A stretch of 64,000 nucleotides of DNA from CAVZCK01 sp963798805 (GCA_963798805.1 CAWCVC010000017.1:1-64000), one strand, 5' to 3'; shown: positions 19,628 to 28,352, counted from the first letter of the stretch. Notes: generated by a model not told the origin, from the sequence alone. Numbers and translations are program-made.

Positions 19628-20589
19628 TGCAGGATCTCCTGCGTCAGGAAAGAGAGCATCACCGCCAGGAAGGCGAAAATGAAAGCGACGCTGAGGAACT
19701 CGCTGACGCGGAAGACCCGCATCTTGGCGATGCTGACCTCCCAGACGCCGAGGAGGACAGCAGCGAGAACGAGCTTGGCGAGATAGGCCGCCAGGCCGGT
19801 CGCCCAGGCCGCGAAGCCGGCATCCACTGTCGCAATGCCGAAAGGCGCGAAAAGACAGATGATGAGCGAGGCGTACATGACGAGCTTGAGCTGGCTCGCC
19901 GCCTCGATCATGGCCAAGTGCCGCCCGGAATATTCGAGGATCATGGCCTCATGCACCATGGTCAGCTCCAGATGCGTCGCCGGATTGTCGACCGGGATCC
20001 GCGCATTCTCGGCAAGCGCGACGATGACCAGCGACATCAGCGCCAGCGCCAGCGCGACGCGGATGCTGAGCGGCTGAGCGACGAAGTGATCGGCGATCAC
20101 CGGAAGCCGGCTCGACCCGGCGGCGAGCGCGAGGTTGAGCACCACGAGCAGCATCGCCGGCTCGGCAAGGCTGGCGATCATCACCTCGCGCGATGAGCCG
20201 ATGCCGCCGAAGGCGGTGCCGACATCCATACCGGCCAGCGTCTGGAAGAAGCGCGCGCTGCCCAGCAGGGCGATGATGACAATGACGTCACCGGTCCAGC
20301 TGAACAGCAGACCGGTCGCGAAGGTCGGCACAAGCGCAGCCGCGATCCATGACAGAGAGAAGATCAGATAGGGCGCGGCGCGGAACAGCCAGGAGGCGCT
20401 GTCCGCGACGATGGCCTCTTTGCGGAGCAGCTTGGTGAGGTCGCGGTAGGGCTGCAAGAGCGGCGGACCGCGCCGCCGCATCAGCCGTGCCTTGATGATC
20501 CGGACGAGGCCAGCGATGCCCGGCGCGATCGACAGCACCAGCGTCATTTGGATGCCCTGGCCGAGCAACGATGGCAGCGAGGCAAGCAT
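19624..20589 (-). CDS. HyfC/NuoH-like membrane anchor subunit
   Basis: A 321-residue NuoH-type subunit that connects the soluble arm to the membrane arm. Recognisable stretches are IKARLMRRRGPPLLQPYRDLTKLLRKEA near the N-terminus, AFGGIGSSREVMIASLAEP in the middle and ENARIPVDNPATHLELTMVHEAMILEYSG, the acidic loop that faces the large subunit. Length and motif order agree with HycD/HyfC. It starts at the last base of the HyfB homologue and overlaps the HyfE homologue by ATGA. Confidence 0.92.
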   Translation of the reverse strand: MLASLPSLLGQGIQMTLVLSIAPGIAGLVRIIKARLMRRRGPPLLQPYRDLTKLLRKEAIVADSASWLFRAAPYLIFSLSWIAAALVPTFATGLLFSWTGDVIVIIALLGSARFFQTLAGMDVGTAFGGIGSSREVMIASLAEPAMLLVVLNLALAAGSSRLPVIADHFVAQPLSIRVALALALMSLVIVALAENARIPVDNPATHLELTMVHEAMILEYSGRHLAMIEAASQLKLVMYASLIICLFAPFGIATVDAGFAAWATGLAAYLAKLVLAAVLLGVWEVSIAKMRVFRVSEFLSVAFIFAFLAVMLSFLTQEILQ

Positions 20590-22604
20590 CAGCTTCCCAC
20601 CGAGACTGTGACGAGCAGGATGATGAGAACGACAAACATCAGGATCAGATAGCGGCGGATGGTCAGGAACTGCAGCACGTTGAGGTCCCGCGCCACGCTG
20701 ACGAGTTGGCGGGCGGGCGCGGCATAGAGCGCGTCCCAGATATGATCGTAAAGGGTCACATGGAATCGCGCAGGGGCCATGCTGCCCGGCGGGGGCATTT
20801 CGACGTGATCAGCGGCGCTGAAAGCAAGCGAGCCATAGACCCGGCGAATTGGCTGGGCGAAGCTGCTGGCGGTATATTGCGTCGCCGGACTCGGATCGGG
20901 AAAGCCGCAGTCCCAGGCCGGCGCGCGGCGCAGCGCGTGCGAGGCGATACGGCGAACGACAAAGGCCGTCATGCCGGCGGAGACCACTATGAAAAGAAAG
21001 ATCAGGAGGCCGTTATAGGAGCTTTGCGATTCGCCGATCGGCACGATCGACAGCCATGGCAGGCTCGCCTGGGTGGGCATGTGCTGGCCGAGCAGCGCCT
21101 GATTGAGCGGCGCCAAAGCATCGATGACGAAACCCGGGAAAAGCCCTGCCAGTACGCAGAAGGCCGCGAGCAGATACATCGCCGAGAGCGCAAAGCCGTT
21201 CGCCTCACCCGCCAGCCTCGCCGCATCGCTGCGTGGTCGGCCGAGAAAGGTGATGCCGAATGCCTTGACGAAGCAGGCAGCCGCCAGTGCCGCCGAAAGC
21301 GCCAGCACCGCGCCAACAGTCGGCACCAGCACTTTCAATTGCAAGAGCGGCAGGCTCGGGCTTTGCAGGATCGCCTGGAAGGTCAGCCATTCGGAGACGA
21401 AGCCGTTGAGGGGCGGGAGAGCGGAAATGGCGATACAGCCGATGAGAAATGCGGCGCTCGTACCAGGCATGCGGTGAATGAGGCCGCCGAGTTCTTCCAG
21501 ATCGCGTTTGCCCGTCGAATGAAGCACGGCGCCGGAGCCGAGGAACAAGAGCGATTTGAACAAAGAGTGGTTGAAAACGTGAAACAGCGCGGCGGTCAGC
21601 GCGAGCGCCGCCAGTTCCGGATAGTTGCTGGCGCGAAAGGCGAGAGACAGGCCGAGGCCGATGAAGATGATGCCGATATTCTCGACCGTGTGATAGGCGA
21701 GCAGACGCTTCAAATCGTGCTGCATCAGGGCGTAAAGCACGCCGAGCAAGGCGCTCGCGCCTCCCAGGATGAGCACGACGGCGCTCGCCCATAGAGACGG
21801 CGCGCCAAGCAGATCGAAGATCACGCGGACGAGCCCATAGACCGCGACCTTGGTCATGACGCCGCTCATCAGCGCCGAGACATGGCTGGGCGCCGCCGGA
21901 TGGGCGAGCGGCAGCCAGGCGTGCAGCGGAATGATGCCTGCTTTTGAGCCGGTGCCGATTAGCACTGCGACAAGGACGAGCGCTGTAATGGCGGGATCGA
22001 GCTTTGCCGCCCGGATCGTGTCGAAATCATAGCCTCCCGCCGGCCCCGCCATGCCCCCGAAGGCGAAGAGCAGAGCTATCGTGCCGATGCTCGCCATGAT
22101 CAGATAGACATGTGCCGCGCGGCGGGACTCGGCGTCCTCGTGGCGCGCGAGCACGAGCGCCCAGGATGTCACCGACATCAGCTCCCAGAAGAACAGAAAA
22201 CCAAAGGCGTCATTTGCCAGCAAGACGGCGTTCATGGCAAAGCCGAATGCTGGGAAGAACGGCTCGATCCGCGGCGACAGCTCGTGCTTGCGGTCGAGCC
22301 CCAGCCCGTAGAGCGAGGCGGCGAGGATGCCAAGATTGACGACGGCGCCGAAAAAGCCGCTCAGGGTATCGAGCCGCACCCTGAGGCCAATGGACGGCAG
22401 CCCGAGCGGCAGATGCGCCGATCCGACGGTGCCGGTCAGCAACGCCGTAAGATCCGCCGCCATGGCGATTAACGCCGCAGCGAGACAGAGCGGATAAGCC
22501 AAGGAGAGCCCGCGCCGGTAGAACAACGCGGCAACAGCGGCGGCGGCGGCGAAGAGGCCGAGCGCGACGGCCAGCAGCTGGAGCGGGACGCCGGCGTCAC
22601 TCAT
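20589..22604 (-). CDS. HyfB-like antiporter-type membrane subunit
   Basis: A 671-residue NuoL/HyfB-family protein, the largest membrane subunit of the complex, with about 16 hydrophobic segments. Key motifs are FFWELMSVTSWALVLARHED, GIIPLHAWLPLAHPAAPSHVSALMSGVMTKVAVYG (the proton-channel lysine and histidine region) and LKRLLAYHTVENIG. The C-terminal segment DCGFPDPSPATQYTASSFAQPIRRVYG is the HyfB-specific tail. It follows the XRE regulator gene with an eight-base overlap, so regulator and complex are probably co-transcribed. Confidence 0.92.
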   Translation of the reverse strand: MSDAGVPLQLLAVALGLFAAAAAVAALFYRRGLSLAYPLCLAAALIAMAADLTALLTGTVGSAHLPLGLPSIGLRVRLDTLSGFFGAVVNLGILAASLYGLGLDRKHELSPRIEPFFPAFGFAMNAVLLANDAFGFLFFWELMSVTSWALVLARHEDAESRRAAHVYLIMASIGTIALLFAFGGMAGPAGGYDFDTIRAAKLDPAITALVLVAVLIGTGSKAGIIPLHAWLPLAHPAAPSHVSALMSGVMTKVAVYGLVRVIFDLLGAPSLWASAVVLILGGASALLGVLYALMQHDLKRLLAYHTVENIGIIFIGLGLSLAFRASNYPELAALALTAALFHVFNHSLFKSLLFLGSGAVLHSTGKRDLEELGGLIHRMPGTSAAFLIGCIAISALPPLNGFVSEWLTFQAILQSPSLPLLQLKVLVPTVGAVLALSAALAAACFVKAFGITFLGRPRSDAARLAGEANGFALSAMYLLAAFCVLAGLFPGFVIDALAPLNQALLGQHMPTQASLPWLSIVPIGESQSSYNGLLIFLFIVVSAGMTAFVVRRIASHALRRAPAWDCGFPDPSPATQYTASSFAQPIRRVYGSLAFSAADHVEMPPPGSMAPARFHVTLYDHIWDALYAAPARQLVSVARDLNVLQFLTIRRYLILMFVVLIILLVTVSVGS

Positions 22605-22839
22605 CCCCGGGCTTGTCCTTCAGCCTGACGCCCCTTCCTCCGACATAGAGAAGCTCGATACCGGCGCTGTTCAGGGCTTCGACGATTTTGGTGAGGGTCT
22701 CGATATGGCCGCGGACGGTCCCCTCGCTGGCTTCCATCCGCTGGATGGTCGGCAGCGAGACGCCGGCCATTTCGGCGAGCGTCTTCTGGTCGATTCCGAG
22801 CAGCGCGCGCGCCGCCCTGAGCTGTCCCGCGGTGATCAA
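22597..22839 (-). CDS. XRE-family helix-turn-helix regulator leading the Ehr operon
   Basis: An 80-residue protein consisting of one HTH domain; QKTLAEMAGVSLPTIQRMEAS forms the DNA-binding helix pair. The C-terminal KIVEALNSAGIELLYVGGRGVRLKD is usual for this small XRE group in alphaproteobacteria. The only available start is TTG at 22839, because an in-frame TAG lies four codons upstream, and the first downstream ATG would remove the HTH core. Translation may therefore be weak. It overlaps the HyfB homologue by eight bases and is the first gene of the operon, suggesting autoregulated control of the Ehr genes. Confidence 0.85.
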   Translation of the reverse strand: MITAGQLRAARALLGIDQKTLAEMAGVSLPTIQRMEASEGTVRGHIETLTKIVEALNSAGIELLYVGGRGVRLKDKPGDE

Positions 22840-22869
22840 TCGAGAGGCCTATCCATCAACAAAACTCAA

Positions 22870-22897
22870 TCCATATCCACCGAAAATGATTTGTCAA
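22870..22897 (-). promoter_or_regulatory. candidate sigma-70-type promoter for the xre-hyfBCEFGI operon
   Basis: Read on the minus strand, TTGACA (22892-22897) is followed after 16 bases by TATGGA (22870-22875), 31 bases before the TTG start. This is the best -35/-10 pair upstream of the operon. An operator for the XRE protein is likely close by but I could not delimit it. Confidence 0.5.
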
Positions 22898-23071
22898 GCA
22901 TCAGGAGTGGCGTTAAAAACCTTAACATTCGGATTGCGCGGCTTTGGTATCGCGAGGGTCCGCAAGCCGCCATCGGCCCGCATCGGACGACGCGCCGCGA
23001 TCGGGCCGTCATCGTACGCCGGCTTCCTGGAGGAGACCGAATTCACCAGGCCAACGACGCCCACGCGGCGG

Positions 23072-23726
23072 TCATTTTCCCGCGGCGAGAATCCCGCTGG
23101 CGGCGAGCCCGTCGAATATGAATTGCATCGCCACGGCTGCGAGCAGGATGCCGGAGACGCGCAGAATGACGTTCTGCGCGGTCAGAACTCATCACGGCAT
23201 GGATTTCCTGCGCAATCAGCATCAAAAGCGCGGCGATCGACATCACCGCGAGCAGCGAGCCGAGCACGGCCGCGACGGCGTAGGCATTGCCTTGAGTCCG
23301 CGCCACCAGGATGATCGCCGCCGAGATTGCGCCCGGTCCGGCCAGCAGCGGTATGGCCAGCGGAAAGACAACGATGTCGGTCTTATGGCGGGCTTCAGTC
23401 GTTTCCGGGCCGGTGATGGTGAACAGCCCGTAAGGCCGCGCGAACACCATGTCGAGCGCGATCAACAGCAAGATGACGCCCCCGGAGGCCTGCAGCGCGG
23501 CGAGCGACACCCCGAGATGCGTCAGAAGGAATTTGCCGGCGAGTGCCGCCACGAGCAGAACGATGGTGGCTATGACGCAGGCTCTCAGCGCGATCCGGCT
23601 GCGAAAAGAGCGCGGCTGATTGGAGGTCAGATTGGCAAAGATCACGGCGACATCGACCGGGCCGATGGTTGCGAAGAACATGGTGAATGCCGCAAGGGCG
23701 ATTGCAGAGATGCTCGCGTCTCTCAT
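23072..23726 (-). pseudogene. MarC-family integral membrane protein, frameshifted near the C-terminus
   Basis: The frame from ATG 23726 encodes a typical MarC protein: FFATIGPVDVAVIFANLT at the start, GGVILLLIALDMVF, FPLAIPLLAGPGAISAAIILV. At about 23186-23190 the homology leaves the frame. The expected ending LTAQNVILRVSGILLAAVA followed by MQFIFDGLAASGILAAGK and a stop at 23072 is found in the neighbouring frame. The unshifted frame instead runs into an arginine-rich tail ending at 23043. A one-base change explains it. MarC proteins have about six helices and no settled function. The frameshift removes the last helix, so the product is probably impaired unless this is a sequencing error. 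Confidence 0.8.
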
Positions 23727-23874
23727 TTCATTGCCTTCTCATCGCGACCGACGGGTCGCCAGCCTATGCCATCTTGACCGACATCAATGGAGAGCGGCGA
23801 GGCTCTTTCTTAAATTGCGCGCATGAAAATGGCATCCGAGTCATAGTTAAACGCCCGATCCAGATGGAAGAGCC

Positions 23875-25053
23875 ATGGCCGGCGACCGTCCCAAACCCGA
23901 CAAGAAGGGCACGACACTCGAATCGAAAATCGCCTTCCTGAGCCGGCCTGAGGCCTATCCCAGGCACGGCGGGAAGGTGGACGCGCGCGAGACGCATATG
24001 TCGTGGGTCTTCCTTACCGACGATCGGGTCTACAAGCTGAAGAAGCCGCTTTCCTCACCCTTTCTCGATTTTTCGACCCGCGAGCGCCGCGAGGCGGCCT
24101 GCCGGGAGGAAATTAGGCTCAACAAGCGGCTCGCGAGAGAGACCTATGTGGATGCCGTGCCTCTGACCCGATCAGGAGACAGGCTGGTGATCGGCGGCGA
24201 CGGGCATCCGTATGACTGGCTCGTGGTCATGCGCCGTCTTGATGAAAGCCTCATGCTGGAAGAGCAAATTGCGCAGGGGCAGCTTCAGCCGCGCGATCTC
24301 GCCAAGCTTGCCGGGCTGCTGGCCGATTTCTACCGGCATGCGGAACCCTCGACGCTTGCGCCTGAAGAGCATGTGGCGGAGCTGCGGCGAAATCTGCGCC
24401 TCAACCGCGAGATCCTACTTGATGCCCGGCTGAAGCTGCCCGCCGGCCTTGTCAGGCGGATCGACCGCATTCAGCGGGATTTTCTCTCGGAATGTGAGAC
24501 ATTGTTCGCCGAGCGGAGCCACGCCCAACTCATTGTCGACGCCCACGGCGATCTGCGTCCGGAGCATATCTGGCTTGGCGAGCCGCTGCAGATCATCGAC
24601 CGGCTCGAATTTAATCGGCGGCTGAGAACGCTCGACGCCCTGTCCGAGATCGCCTTCCTCGATCTGGAATGCGAGAGGCTGGGCGCGTCATGGGCCGGCA
24701 AATATCTGCGCAAGCAGATCTTCGGAAAGCTGCCCCGCCTGCGAAACAATGCGCTGTTCCATTTCTACCGCAGCTATCACGCCATGTTGCGCGCCCGCCT
24801 CGCCATCGCTCACCTGCTCGAGCCCGCGCCGCGCAAGCCGAAGAAATGGCAGCCGCTGGCGCTCGCCTATCTGCAGCTTGCGTCGGCCGATGCGCGCAAG
24901 CTGCGGCAATTCAAAAGACCAGCAAGTCCGTCAGCGTCTCATTTTCGTGCAGCCGGCGGATCGTCTCGGCGAACAGCGGCGCCGTCGGCAGGGTCTCGAC
25001 CCTTTCACGCGCCGCGCCGGCTTGCAGCCGGAAGGGCGGCACCGTGTCGGTGA
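23875..25053 (+). CDS. aminoglycoside-phosphotransferase-like kinase (COG2187 type), unknown substrate
   Basis: A 392-residue protein whose first ~345 residues match the APH/choline-kinase fold found in COG2187 proteins. Visible elements are the ATP-lobe lysine in YKLKKPLSSPFLDFSTRERR, the hinge DWLVVMRRL, the catalytic loop DAHGDLRPEHIWL and the metal-binding region IIDRLEFN. The substrate is unknown; this family is not a drug-resistance marker. Many relatives carry an extra AAA kinase domain, absent here. The final ~46 codons, after ARKLRQF, are antisense to the end of the convergent PRPP synthase gene and look like read-through of a lost stop codon. Confidence 0.75.
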   Translation: MAGDRPKPDKKGTTLESKIAFLSRPEAYPRHGGKVDARETHMSWVFLTDDRVYKLKKPLSSPFLDFSTRERREAACREEIRLNKRLARETYVDAVPLTRSGDRLVIGGDGHPYDWLVVMRRLDESLMLEEQIAQGQLQPRDLAKLAGLLADFYRHAEPSTLAPEEHVAELRRNLRLNREILLDARLKLPAGLVRRIDRIQRDFLSECETLFAERSHAQLIVDAHGDLRPEHIWLGEPLQIIDRLEFNRRLRTLDALSEIAFLDLECERLGASWAGKYLRKQIFGKLPRLRNNALFHFYRSYHAMLRARLAIAHLLEPAPRKPKKWQPLALAYLQLASADARKLRQFKRPASPSASHFRAAGGSSRRTAAPSAGSRPFHAPRRLAAGRAAPCR

Positions 25054-26002
25054 CGATGAGGCGATCGATCGCGCCATCCGCCAGAATATCCGCCGCGCCG
25101 TGCATGAAGAGACCGTGGGTGACGAGCGCCAGGATGCGTGTCGCCCCGGCTTTCCGCGCCGCCTTGGCAGCGCGGAGCAGCGTGCCGCCGGAGCTGATGA
25201 GGTCGTCGATAATGAGGGCCGTGGTACCAGCCACCTCGCCGACGAAATGCTCGCCGGACACGACGCCGGCGCTTCGATATTTCTCCGCAAAAGCATTGCC
25301 GATGGAGCGGCCGGTTACCTGTTCGAGGGTATGGCGGAAAAGCTCCGCTCGTTTTGCGCCGCCCGTATCGGGCGCGACGACCGAGAGGCGCTCATCCGTC
25401 AGCTTCCGGCAGTAATCGACGAAGAGCGGTGCGGTATTGAGCGTCACCGTCGGGCAGCGGAAGGCATTTTCAAAGGCCGCCGGATTGTGCACTTCGAGCG
25501 TGACCACGCGATTGGCCCCGACCGCCTCGAACATGCCCGCGAGATAGCGGATGGTTACCGGATCGTTCGGTTTGGTCCGGCGGTCCTTGCGCGCGTAGCA
25601 GAGATAGGGCGTGACCGCGGTCACCCGCTCGGCGCCGGCATCCTTCAGCGAACCGATGAAAAACAGGAGCCGGCAGAGCTTGTCATTGGGGCTTTGCGAA
25701 GGGCCGCCATAAAGGCTGTGCACGACATAGACGTCGGCGCCGCGCACGGCATCGAGCGGCCGGATCTTATGCTCGCCGTCCTCGAAGTCGCGCTCCTCGT
25801 GGCGGTCGAGCGCACAGCCGAGCCGCGCCGCGATAGCGGCCCCAAGCTCGCCGCTGCCCTCCAGAGCGAATAGTCGAAACGCCTCGGCATCGGCCAGCCG
25901 CCGCGGTGCTTGGCATGGCGACCAGAGCGCTGTCTCGCTTTGCCCGCCTGCCGCTGATGCCTTGCCGGTGCCCTTCGGGGTCATTTTCTCACTCACCTTC
26001 AT
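24911..26002 (-). CDS. prs: ribose-phosphate pyrophosphokinase (PRPP synthase)
   Basis: Makes phosphoribosyl pyrophosphate from ribose-5-phosphate and ATP. The 363-residue product contains the N-terminal ATP/ribose region (ERDFEDGEHKIRPL, VHSLYGGPSQSPNDKLCRLLFFI), the flexible loop TPYLCYARKDRRTKPNDPVTIRYLA, VVTLEVHNPAAFENAFR and the PRPP-binding loop ALIIDDLISSGGTLL. ATG 26002 was chosen; the open frame extends upstream without a ribosome-binding site. It is divergent from pncB, whose enzyme consumes PRPP, so this is probably a PRPP supply gene dedicated to NAD salvage, additional to the housekeeping enzyme. Confidence 0.88.
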   Translation of the reverse strand: MKVSEKMTPKGTGKASAAGGQSETALWSPCQAPRRLADAEAFRLFALEGSGELGAAIAARLGCALDRHEERDFEDGEHKIRPLDAVRGADVYVVHSLYGGPSQSPNDKLCRLLFFIGSLKDAGAERVTAVTPYLCYARKDRRTKPNDPVTIRYLAGMFEAVGANRVVTLEVHNPAAFENAFRCPTVTLNTAPLFVDYCRKLTDERLSVVAPDTGGAKRAELFRHTLEQVTGRSIGNAFAEKYRSAGVVSGEHFVGEVAGTTALIIDDLISSGGTLLRAAKAARKAGATRILALVTHGLFMHGAADILADGAIDRLIVTDTVPPFRLQAGAARERVETLPTAPLFAETIRRLHENETLTDLLVF

Positions 26003-26079
26003 TGCGTTCCCGCGCCGTGTTGCGGCGGCGAAGGCGCTATCCCACATGACAAATCGATAAAACGTCCGCCAATGCCAAG

Positions 26080-26097
26080 CCTTGATACCCGTCAAGG
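26080..26097. promoter_or_regulatory. short palindrome in the prs-pncB divergent spacer
   Basis: CCTTGA and TCAAGG are separated by six bases in the 190-base region between the divergent prs and pncB starts. The location fits an operator controlling both directions, for example by an NAD-responsive repressor, but the arms are short and no regulator gene is adjacent. Confidence 0.25.
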
Positions 26098-26192
26098 AGC
26101 CGCTGCATGGGGATGTTCATTTTGCAAATATTTCGATTTGGATCGATGCTGATGGTAGGGCGAGAGTCAGTCAGGGCGGCTCGGAGAATTTT

Positions 26193-27551
26193 ATGAACGT
26201 CGGCAACAGTCCGTTACTGACGGATCTCTATCAGCTCAACATGATCCAGGCCTATCTGGATTGCGGAAAGACCGGGACGGCGGTCTTTGAATTCTTCATC
26301 CGCAAGCTTCCGCCTCGCCGCGGCTTCCTGATGGCGGCCGGACTCGAGCAGGCATTGGACTATCTCGAGCAGCTCCATTTCGAGCCTGACGAACTCGACT
26401 GGCTGGAAAAGACCGGCCGGTTCGGCCCTGAGCTCCTGGACTACCTGTCAAAATTCCGCTTCACCGGCGAGGTGCACGCCATGCCCGAGGGCGCGATCTT
26501 CTTTGCCGATGAGCCGATCCTGCGCGTCACGGCCCCGCTACCGGAAGCGCAGCTCGTCGAAACGCGGCTGATGAACATCTTGCATTTCCAGTCGCTGATC
26601 GCGTCGAAAGCCGCAAGATACACCCTCGCCGCGCCCGGCAAGACACTGGTCGATTTCGGCTTTCGCCGGTCCCATGGGATGGAGGCGGGCTTGATGGCTG
26701 CGCGCACCAGCTACCTCGCCGGCTTTACCGGGACGGCAACCGTCATGGCAGGCAAGCTGTTCGGCATTCCCATCTTCGGCACGCTGGCGCACTCTTTCAT
26801 CGAGGCGTTCGACGACGAGACGGCGGCCTTCGAGGCATTCGCTCGTGCACGCCCGGATAATCTCACCTTGCTCATCGACACATACGATACAGAACGGGGC
26901 GCTGAGAAAATCGTCGCTCTCGCCCCCCGCCTGAAAGAAGCTGGCATCACCATCGGCGCCGTCCGGCTCGATAGCGGCGATCTGATCGCCCTGTCGAAAT
27001 CGGTGCGGCGCATTCTCGACGAGGGCGGGCTGAGAGACGTCAAGATCTTTGCCAGCGGTGGGATTACCGAAGACCGGATCATGGAGATGGCCGAAGCGGA
27101 TGCGCCGATTGGCGGTTTCGGCGTCGGCACCGATCTGACGGTATCGGCCGACGCGCCCGCGCTCGACTGCGCCTATAAGCTCCAGGAATATGGCGGCATG
27201 GCCCGCCGCAAGCAGTCTTCCGGCAAGGCGACGTGGCCGGGGCGAAAGCAGGTCTGGCGCCAGACCGGCGCTGACGGGCGCATGGCCGGCGACGTCATTT
27301 CCATTGAGAGCGACGACCAGCCGGGCGAACCGCTCGTCGTGCCGGTCATGCGAGGCGGCGTGCGCCTTCAGCCATCGCCGACGCTCGATGAGATACGCGA
27401 CCGGGCGGGCCACAGCCTCGAGCAGCTTCCCGAGCCGCTGCGGTGTCTCGAGGCGGGGGCATCCTATTCCGTCTCGATCGCAGACCGGCTGAAAGAGTTG
27501 GCCAAGGCCGTCGACCAGCGCTTAGCTCCTAAAGGGGAGACGAAGACATGA
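26193..27551 (+). CDS. pncB: nicotinate phosphoribosyltransferase
   Basis: Joins nicotinate to PRPP to give nicotinate mononucleotide in NAD salvage. The 452-residue product begins LLTDLYQLNMIQAYLD, a family signature. FEFFIRKLPPRRGFLMAAGLEQ, FGFRRSHGMEAGLMAARTSYLAGFTGTATV and VRLDSGDLIALSKSVRRILDE follow, and IFASGGITEDRI forms the phosphate-binding part. ATG 26193 (MNVGNSPL) follows CGGAG; an upstream in-frame start at 26082 would add 37 residues of low similarity to the family. It overlaps pncA by ATGA and is divergent from prs. Confidence 0.92.
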   Translation: MNVGNSPLLTDLYQLNMIQAYLDCGKTGTAVFEFFIRKLPPRRGFLMAAGLEQALDYLEQLHFEPDELDWLEKTGRFGPELLDYLSKFRFTGEVHAMPEGAIFFADEPILRVTAPLPEAQLVETRLMNILHFQSLIASKAARYTLAAPGKTLVDFGFRRSHGMEAGLMAARTSYLAGFTGTATVMAGKLFGIPIFGTLAHSFIEAFDDETAAFEAFARARPDNLTLLIDTYDTERGAEKIVALAPRLKEAGITIGAVRLDSGDLIALSKSVRRILDEGGLRDVKIFASGGITEDRIMEMAEADAPIGGFGVGTDLTVSADAPALDCAYKLQEYGGMARRKQSSGKATWPGRKQVWRQTGADGRMAGDVISIESDDQPGEPLVVPVMRGGVRLQPSPTLDEIRDRAGHSLEQLPEPLRCLEAGASYSVSIADRLKELAKAVDQRLAPKGETKT

Positions 27552-28183
27552 CCGCACAAGCCACACATGGTGACAAGGACGTGCTGATCGTCGTCGACCT
27601 GCAGAACGATTTCTGCCCCGGTGGCAGTCTGGCCGTTCCGAAAGGCGATGAGGTGGTGCCGGTCATAAACCGCCTTGCCGGCCGGTTCTCGCATGTTCTG
27701 CTCACGCAGGACTGGCACCCTCCCGGTCATCAGTCCTTCGCCTCGTCTCATCCGGGCAAGCAACCTATGCAGACAATCGATCTGCCTTACGGAACGCAGA
27801 TTCTCTGGCCCGACCATTGCGTGCAGGGCACACCCGGCGCGGCGTTCCACCCCGATCTCGCTATTCCGCATGCCGAGCTGGTGCTGCGGAAAGGCTTCCG
27901 TCGCACGATCAATTCCTACTCCGCCTTCTACGAGAATGACCGCAAGACGCCCACGGGCCTTGCCGGCTATCTGCGCGAGCGCGGACTGCAAAACATCTAT
28001 CTCGCCGGCCTGGCGTTCGATTTTTGCGTGTTTTACTCGGCAGAGGACGGTCACCGTGAGGATTTCAACGTTCATGTCGTCGAGGACGCATGCCGGGCGA
28101 TCGATGTTCAGGGCTCTGCAACGGCTACAAGGCAGCGGCTGGAGGCGCTTTCCGTTCCTCTCCTTGCGGCGGCGGCGATTTAA
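27548..28183 (+). CDS. pncA: nicotinamidase
   Basis: Hydrolyses nicotinamide to nicotinate, the substrate of the preceding pncB enzyme. The 211-residue cysteine hydrolase shows the catalytic aspartate in VVDLQNDFCPGGSL, metal ligands in TQDWHPPGHQSF, the catalytic lysine in VLRKGF and the nucleophilic cysteine in GLAFDFCVFYSA. Start ATG 27548 overlaps the pncB stop, so the two are translationally coupled. Together with divergent prs this gives the complete nicotinamide-to-NaMN branch. Confidence 0.93.
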   Translation: MTAQATHGDKDVLIVVDLQNDFCPGGSLAVPKGDEVVPVINRLAGRFSHVLLTQDWHPPGHQSFASSHPGKQPMQTIDLPYGTQILWPDHCVQGTPGAAFHPDLAIPHAELVLRKGFRRTINSYSAFYENDRKTPTGLAGYLRERGLQNIYLAGLAFDFCVFYSAEDGHREDFNVHVVEDACRAIDVQGSATATRQRLEALSVPLLAAAAI

Positions 28184-28352
28184 AGCTGCTGAATGCCGAT
28201 CGGGATAGAAGCGATTTGCGAAAATCCGGCGCCAAATGCAATCATTCCGGTTAGCTTTCCAAAAAGGATAGCCGCAGTCATCCGAGATCTGACGGCCCTC
28301 ACAGGTTTTATTTAGACAATATCCGTAAGCTGAACGGCATGGACTCGGCAGG

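Noticed and set aside
20571..21794. 407-codon plus-strand open frame
   Set aside because: Antisense shadow of the HyfB-like gene, which has strong family motifs on the other strand.
15519..22604. Functional group 4 [NiFe] hydrogenase or respiratory complex I
   Set aside because: The large subunit lacks the first nickel cysteine pair and has an altered second motif. NuoI/HyfH, NuoE-F-G and maturation genes are absent. It fits the Ehr class better.
23875..25053. Aminoglycoside resistance gene
   Set aside because: Only the kinase fold is shared. The sequence belongs to the COG2187-type group, widespread in environmental bacteria and not linked to resistance, and no mobile element is present.
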